Source: an uncultured marine group I thaumarchaeote
Lineage (GTDB): Archaea > Thermoproteota > Nitrososphaeria > Nitrososphaerales > Nitrosopumilaceae
Length of the DNA: 8,633 bases
NCBI GenBank assembly: GCA_902512865.1
Contig: CABXKZ010000019.1
Coordinates: 1 to 8,633 of the forward strand
Direction: 5' to 3'
Position numbers and translations under genes: made by a program. This document shows, piece after piece, positions 5,687 through 8,633 of the stretch; within the stretch, counting starts at the first letter, position 1; every line of letters starts with the position of its first letter. The notes under the pieces were generated by a model. The model was not told the origin of the DNA and did no database searches. It worked only from the letters and a program-made list of their open reading frames with translations.

Positions 5687-5760
5687 GCAGTCATAGTATA
5701 GTTTGGTTATTATTCTAGCTTGCCAAGTTAGTGACCCGGGTTCAAATCCCGGTGACTGCA
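5687..5760 (+). tRNA. tRNA-Gly (anticodon GCC)
   Basis: The cloverleaf is complete. Acceptor stem GCAGTCA (5687-5693) pairs perfectly with TGACTGC (5753-5759), with discriminator A5760. Anticodon stem CTAGC/GTTAG (one G-T pair) encloses loop TTGCCAA with anticodon GCC at 5722-5724. The T loop is TTCAAAT within a CCGGG/CCCGG stem. There is no intron, and the following bases are TGT, so CCA is not encoded, unlike tRNA-Glu here. The methyltransferase gene ends 9 bases further on, on the opposite strand. Confidence 0.96.
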
Positions 5761-5769
5761 TGTTAGATT

Positions 5770-6648
5770 TTATGAGGATTTTCTAGCAATGATAATATCT
5801 ACCTTGTAGTTTAGTTGAGTTCTTTCATTTATTTTTAGATTCCAATTTATTTTTGATGGTGTTTTTGTAGTTTTGCTAATTTGGAATCCATTTTGGTAAA
5901 GGATTTCACGAATTTGATTCTCATCAAGAGGATTTTTTACAGAATTTTTTCCTCGTTCATAATCATAAGGATCAGATAAGAAAATAAATCCATTAGATAT
6001 TTGGTTGGAGATGATTTTCAGTAAAAAAGATGGTTCAACTATCTCCAATATATTTAATGCAATAATCAAATCAAATTTTTTCTTACCTAACGGATGATGA
6101 AGTATATCGGCTAAAAGATATTCACAATTATTTGGAGATTTTTTTTTAGCTTCAAGTAAGGCAGAAAAAGATGTATCAATTCCAAAAACATGAGTGTGCT
6201 TCGACGCAATTGTATTCGATATTATTCCGATAGAAGAACCATATTCTATAACAAAATTTTTTGGAGGTATTTTGGTGATGTATGATTTTATATTTTTATA
6301 AAAAGATGAGTTTTTGTTTTGTAGATAAATATCAGTCCAACGCTTTTCGGTTTGAAAAGAATCATTTCCAGATTTTTGAATATTTGACATGATGTTTTTA
6401 ATGAATGTCTTCATAATTTTTGTACAGGATTGTTGAAGAAATAAACCACCTAAAGATGAACGATTTGTAAGAAATTGAGATAAATTTTCTATTAAAATAG
6501 GAATTTTGGAGATAATTGGGAATTTTAAATGACAGTGATTACATATGAAGAATCCTTCATTGATTTCATGTGTTTCATCTAAGATTTCTAGAGTTAAATT
6601 TCCTTTACATTTAATGCAAAATATGAATTGGGAATTTTTTTTATTCAA
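5770..6648 (-). CDS. SAM-dependent methyltransferase with N-terminal Trm112-like zinc ribbon
   Basis: Residues 8-54 form a zinc ribbon: Cys11-x2-Cys14, then Cys36-x2-Cys39, followed by FPIISKIPILI, the usual tail of Trm112-like domains. A linker leads to a class I methyltransferase domain. Motif I is VIEYGSSIG (133-141), the acidic end of strand 2 is FGIDTS (Asp158), a LLADIL segment carries Asp181, and motif IV is FDLIIALNILEIVE (192-205). The cofactor is therefore S-adenosylmethionine; the substrate is unknown, since such fusions modify small molecules as well as RNA or protein. The start is TTG at 6646-6648: the frame is open to 6676 without any ATG, and this TTG precedes the first Cys pair. 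A weak TATA-like tract lies about 28 bases upstream. The gene is divergent from the 404-residue gene and ends 9 bases from tRNA-Gly on the other strand. Confidence 0.85.
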   Translation of the reverse strand: MNKKNSQFIFCIKCKGNLTLEILDETHEINEGFFICNHCHLKFPIISKIPILIENLSQFLTNRSSLGGLFLQQSCTKIMKTFIKNIMSNIQKSGNDSFQTEKRWTDIYLQNKNSSFYKNIKSYITKIPPKNFVIEYGSSIGIISNTIASKHTHVFGIDTSFSALLEAKKKSPNNCEYLLADILHHPLGKKKFDLIIALNILEIVEPSFLLKIISNQISNGFIFLSDPYDYERGKNSVKNPLDENQIREILYQNGFQISKTTKTPSKINWNLKINERTQLNYKVDIIIARKSS

Positions 6649-6670
6649 TAATAGAAAACAAAGGTTGATG

Positions 6671-6681
6671 AATATCTATTT
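6671..6681 (-). promoter_or_regulatory. Weak TATA-like tract for the methyltransferase gene
   Basis: The minus-strand sequence AAATAGATATT is centred about 28 bases before the TTG at 6648. It is a poorer match than the other boxes in the window and rests mainly on position. Confidence 0.3.
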
Positions 6682-6719
6682 TGGGTTAAGACGTAACAGA
6701 ATTGAAATTTTAAGATAGC

Positions 6720-6728
6720 ATTAAATTA
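6720..6728 (+). promoter_or_regulatory. TATA box for the 404-residue gene
   Basis: ATTAAATTA is centred about 25 bases before the ATG at 6749. The bases in between are pyrimidine-rich, with no Shine-Dalgarno sequence. Confidence 0.5.
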
Positions 6729-6748
6729 GTTTTCATTTTGTTTTTTTT

Positions 6749-7963
6749 ATGGCAGAATTCAAGGAATTTGCGGAAGCACTTTTGGATCAAATTTCAGTTG
6801 AAATTAATGAAGAAAAAGAGATTGCGGAATTATCAGAAAAAATTAGTGAAGATTCAGAGTTTCCTAATCAATTCACAGAATTAGAATCATTTTCTAAGGA
6901 CATATTTACAGATATTTCCAAAAGAATTGAAGAGTTTACAGGATACACAGTAAAACCAGACCTGAGAGTTGAATATCCAGGATTAAAAGAATTCAAATTA
7001 TTAAAAGGTAGGAAAGTGTTTGCAACTAAACAATCAAGGAGTTTTGTTGATGAATTATTTTCAGCTGTTTCAGATTTAGATATTAATGGCATTGCAGAAT
7101 TAATTGAAAAAGATTTGGAGAGGTTTTTGGTATATTCTACGTATGCAAAATCTTACATTTCAAAAATTTCAACCACATATGGAGATTATTTAGATTCTTG
7201 TGTGTATCTTAACAAGTTTATTCTATCAAATTATCCAAAAATCATTCTGTATAAACAAGGACAGCCATATGACTCGCGCAAAGAGCAAGTTGAATCAGGT
7301 TACAGAGGTGCACTCAAGATGACATTGGTTGAAGAGATAGTACATTCTACACAAGATAATTTACAGAATGAAAACAAAAATGCAGCTACAAATGTTAATT
7401 CAATTAATGAAGAATTAGCTAAAATAATTCTTAATTTGGGAGATAATGCTGCAAATAACCTATATGATTATTTACAGTTGCAAACAGTTCCAGATGACTT
7501 TCCAATTGCCAAAAGAGCAAATCTGTTTTTTATGCTAAATCCAGATAATTTTGTAGTCAATGTGTTAGGACCAGACGTAATGACCTATTCTCATGTTGAA
7601 ATTGATCCTAAAATTTCAGAAATTGTTCCCGAATTACCTGATATTTACAAGAGATGGTTATTACCAATTCAAACACATCATGCTGCATTTTCTACGATGG
7701 AAGGTATGGCAGAATTTGCAGTGCAAAATATTCTACAAGATGATAACGATTTCAAGAATTATTTAACAACATTCATGGGTACTGATTTTTCATCATACAA
7801 AGTTAGAAAAAATATGGGAAAAGAATTAACAGAAAAGGTTTATGAAAAATTTGGAAAAGATGCATTTAGATTCTTGATTGATAGCCCACCCGGAACCAAA
7901 GAAGTAAAAGATCCAGAATTATATTTGAAAAGGGATTTATCATTGGGTTCATTACACAGGTAA
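6749..7963 (+). CDS. Unknown protein resembling a zinc metallopeptidase with an EExxH motif
   Basis: This 404-residue protein has no signal peptide or membrane span. The first 65 residues are acidic and helical, possibly coiled coil. Near the middle, KMTLVEEIVHSTQ (190-202) looks like the active-site helix of zincins, where HExxH would be expected. Here it reads Glu195-Glu196-x-x-His199, so the first His is replaced. Further on, HHAAFSTMEGMAEFAVQNIL (310-329) contains Glu318-Gly-x-Ala-Glu322, which recalls the helix bearing the third zinc ligand in gluzincins. The C-terminus ends with a GKDAFRFLIDSPPGTKEV segment and a basic tail. I infer a metallopeptidase fold that may be inactive or bind its metal differently; the family is unknown to me. 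The stop overlaps the next start (TAATG), so the two proteins are translated together and may act in one process. Confidence 0.8.
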   Translation: MAEFKEFAEALLDQISVEINEEKEIAELSEKISEDSEFPNQFTELESFSKDIFTDISKRIEEFTGYTVKPDLRVEYPGLKEFKLLKGRKVFATKQSRSFVDELFSAVSDLDINGIAELIEKDLERFLVYSTYAKSYISKISTTYGDYLDSCVYLNKFILSNYPKIILYKQGQPYDSRKEQVESGYRGALKMTLVEEIVHSTQDNLQNENKNAATNVNSINEELAKIILNLGDNAANNLYDYLQLQTVPDDFPIAKRANLFFMLNPDNFVVNVLGPDVMTYSHVEIDPKISEIVPELPDIYKRWLLPIQTHHAAFSTMEGMAEFAVQNILQDDNDFKNYLTTFMGTDFSSYKVRKNMGKELTEKVYEKFGKDAFRFLIDSPPGTKEVKDPELYLKRDLSLGSLHR

Positions 7964-8633
7964 TGAATGAGAAAGATATTTCACTTATTTCAGAATGGAA
8001 TTCTTTTGTTAATAATGTAAATTATAATTTAATTGAGAAATGTCTAAAATTAGCACAGATTTTGGAATATCCAGATCTGGACATATCAATGGAAATAGAG
8101 AAGATCAAAGAAATAGGAGTGAATTTCAGAAATAGAATTACAGAATCAAAGAATCCCACATATACGATTTCACTACTCAATGAATTTCTATTTGATGTTG
8201 AAGAGTTTCAAGGAGACTTGGATGATTACTATAATCCAAAAAATAATTTTCTTAATTATATTTTAGAAAAAAGATCAGGAATACCAATTACACTATGTAT
8301 AGTATACACAGAGATTGCAAAATATGCAGGATTAGACCTTAAGATAGTAGGCTTTCCAAGCCACGTTATTGTCAAATATGAAGAAGAGATGATTTTAGAC
8401 CCTTTTAACAGAGGTCGATTGTTAGAATTAGAAGATCTGCAGGAAATTTTGTATCAGAATTATGGAGATTCGGCCGAATTTGATGCTGATTATTTGAATG
8501 AGATTTCTAATGAAAAAATAATTATTCGAATGTTAAGAAATTTGAAAAATTCTTACACAGATTCATTTGCATATGAAATGGCAATAACATGTAATCAAAT
8601 GATTTTACGAATGGTGCCAAATTCACCGGATGA
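7963..8633 (+). CDS. SirB1-family transglutaminase-fold protein, 3' end cut by window
   Basis: The ATG at 7963-7965 shares one base with the preceding TAA stop. The frame stays open to the window end (223 residues visible). It matches the SirB1/YchA-type family: an N-terminal helical part, LLNEFLFDVEEFQGDLDDYY (71-90), then NPKNNFLNYILEKRSGIPIT (91-110), a VGFPSHVIVKY segment (129-139), ILDPFNRGRLL (144-154), and a helical TPR-like C-terminus starting IIIRMLRNLKNSY (186-198). Cys112, His134 and Asp146 fall where a transglutaminase-like Cys-His-Asp triad would be, so catalysis by a papain-like mechanism is possible. The biochemical role of the family is poorly defined and the substrate is unknown. 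It is strongly coupled to the metallopeptidase-like gene upstream. The missing end is probably only the last TPR-like helices. Confidence 0.88.
   Translation, partial: MNEKDISLISEWNSFVNNVNYNLIEKCLKLAQILEYPDLDISMEIEKIKEIGVNFRNRITESKNPTYTISLLNEFLFDVEEFQGDLDDYYNPKNNFLNYILEKRSGIPITLCIVYTEIAKYAGLDLKIVGFPSHVIVKYEEEMILDPFNRGRLLELEDLQEILYQNYGDSAEFDADYLNEISNEKIIIRMLRNLKNSYTDSFAYEMAITCNQMILRMVPNSPD

Overview
The window looks like ordinary chromosome from an ammonia-oxidising marine or soil archaeon (Thaumarchaeota / Nitrososphaerota, Nitrosopumilus-like). Four things point there: strong AT-richness; an archaeal uL16/L10e ribosomal protein and an archaeal EndA-type tRNA-splicing endonuclease; archaeal TATA boxes about 26 bases before most start codons, with no Shine-Dalgarno sequence; and a secreted protein ending in the tandem IPxW...AEWWA...FVSGIQ...GIM.I repeat that I associate with this group. 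I see no CRISPR array, insertion sequence, phage gene or rRNA. No gene-free stretch exceeds 300 bases; the longest is about 135 bases, between 3257 and 3391.

Left part (1-3256). The 3' end of an unknown plus-strand gene runs tail-to-tail into a minus-strand group. In minus-strand transcription order this group is: a 295-residue protein with a possible nucleotidyltransferase-like N-terminus and a helical C-terminus; a 47-residue cysteine-rich protein (2180-2323), followed by a strong oligo-T terminator; a secreted repeat protein; and, 13 bases further on, a small TPR protein that is probably co-transcribed with it.

Middle part (3392-5760). tRNA-Glu(CTC), with an encoded CCA, precedes a stand-alone phospholipase-D-like domain protein whose catalytic histidine is missing. 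This runs tail-to-tail into an EndA-family subunit that also lacks its usual histidine. EndA is divergent from the L10e gene, which overlaps tail-to-tail with an 80-residue unknown gene. tRNA-Gly(GCC) follows.

Right part (5770-8633). A minus-strand methyltransferase with an N-terminal Trm112-like zinc ribbon ends 9 bases from tRNA-Gly. It is divergent from a two-gene plus-strand unit: a 404-residue protein resembling an altered zinc metallopeptidase (EExxH in place of HExxH), then, through a TAATG stop/start overlap, a SirB1-family transglutaminase-fold protein cut by the window end.

Most of this is information-processing and conserved lineage-specific genes rather than an obvious new system. 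The points most worth following are the unannotatably short cysteine-rich gene, the two proteins that keep a nuclease fold with a damaged active site (PLD-like and EndA-like), and the coupled metallopeptidase-like/transglutaminase-like pair.
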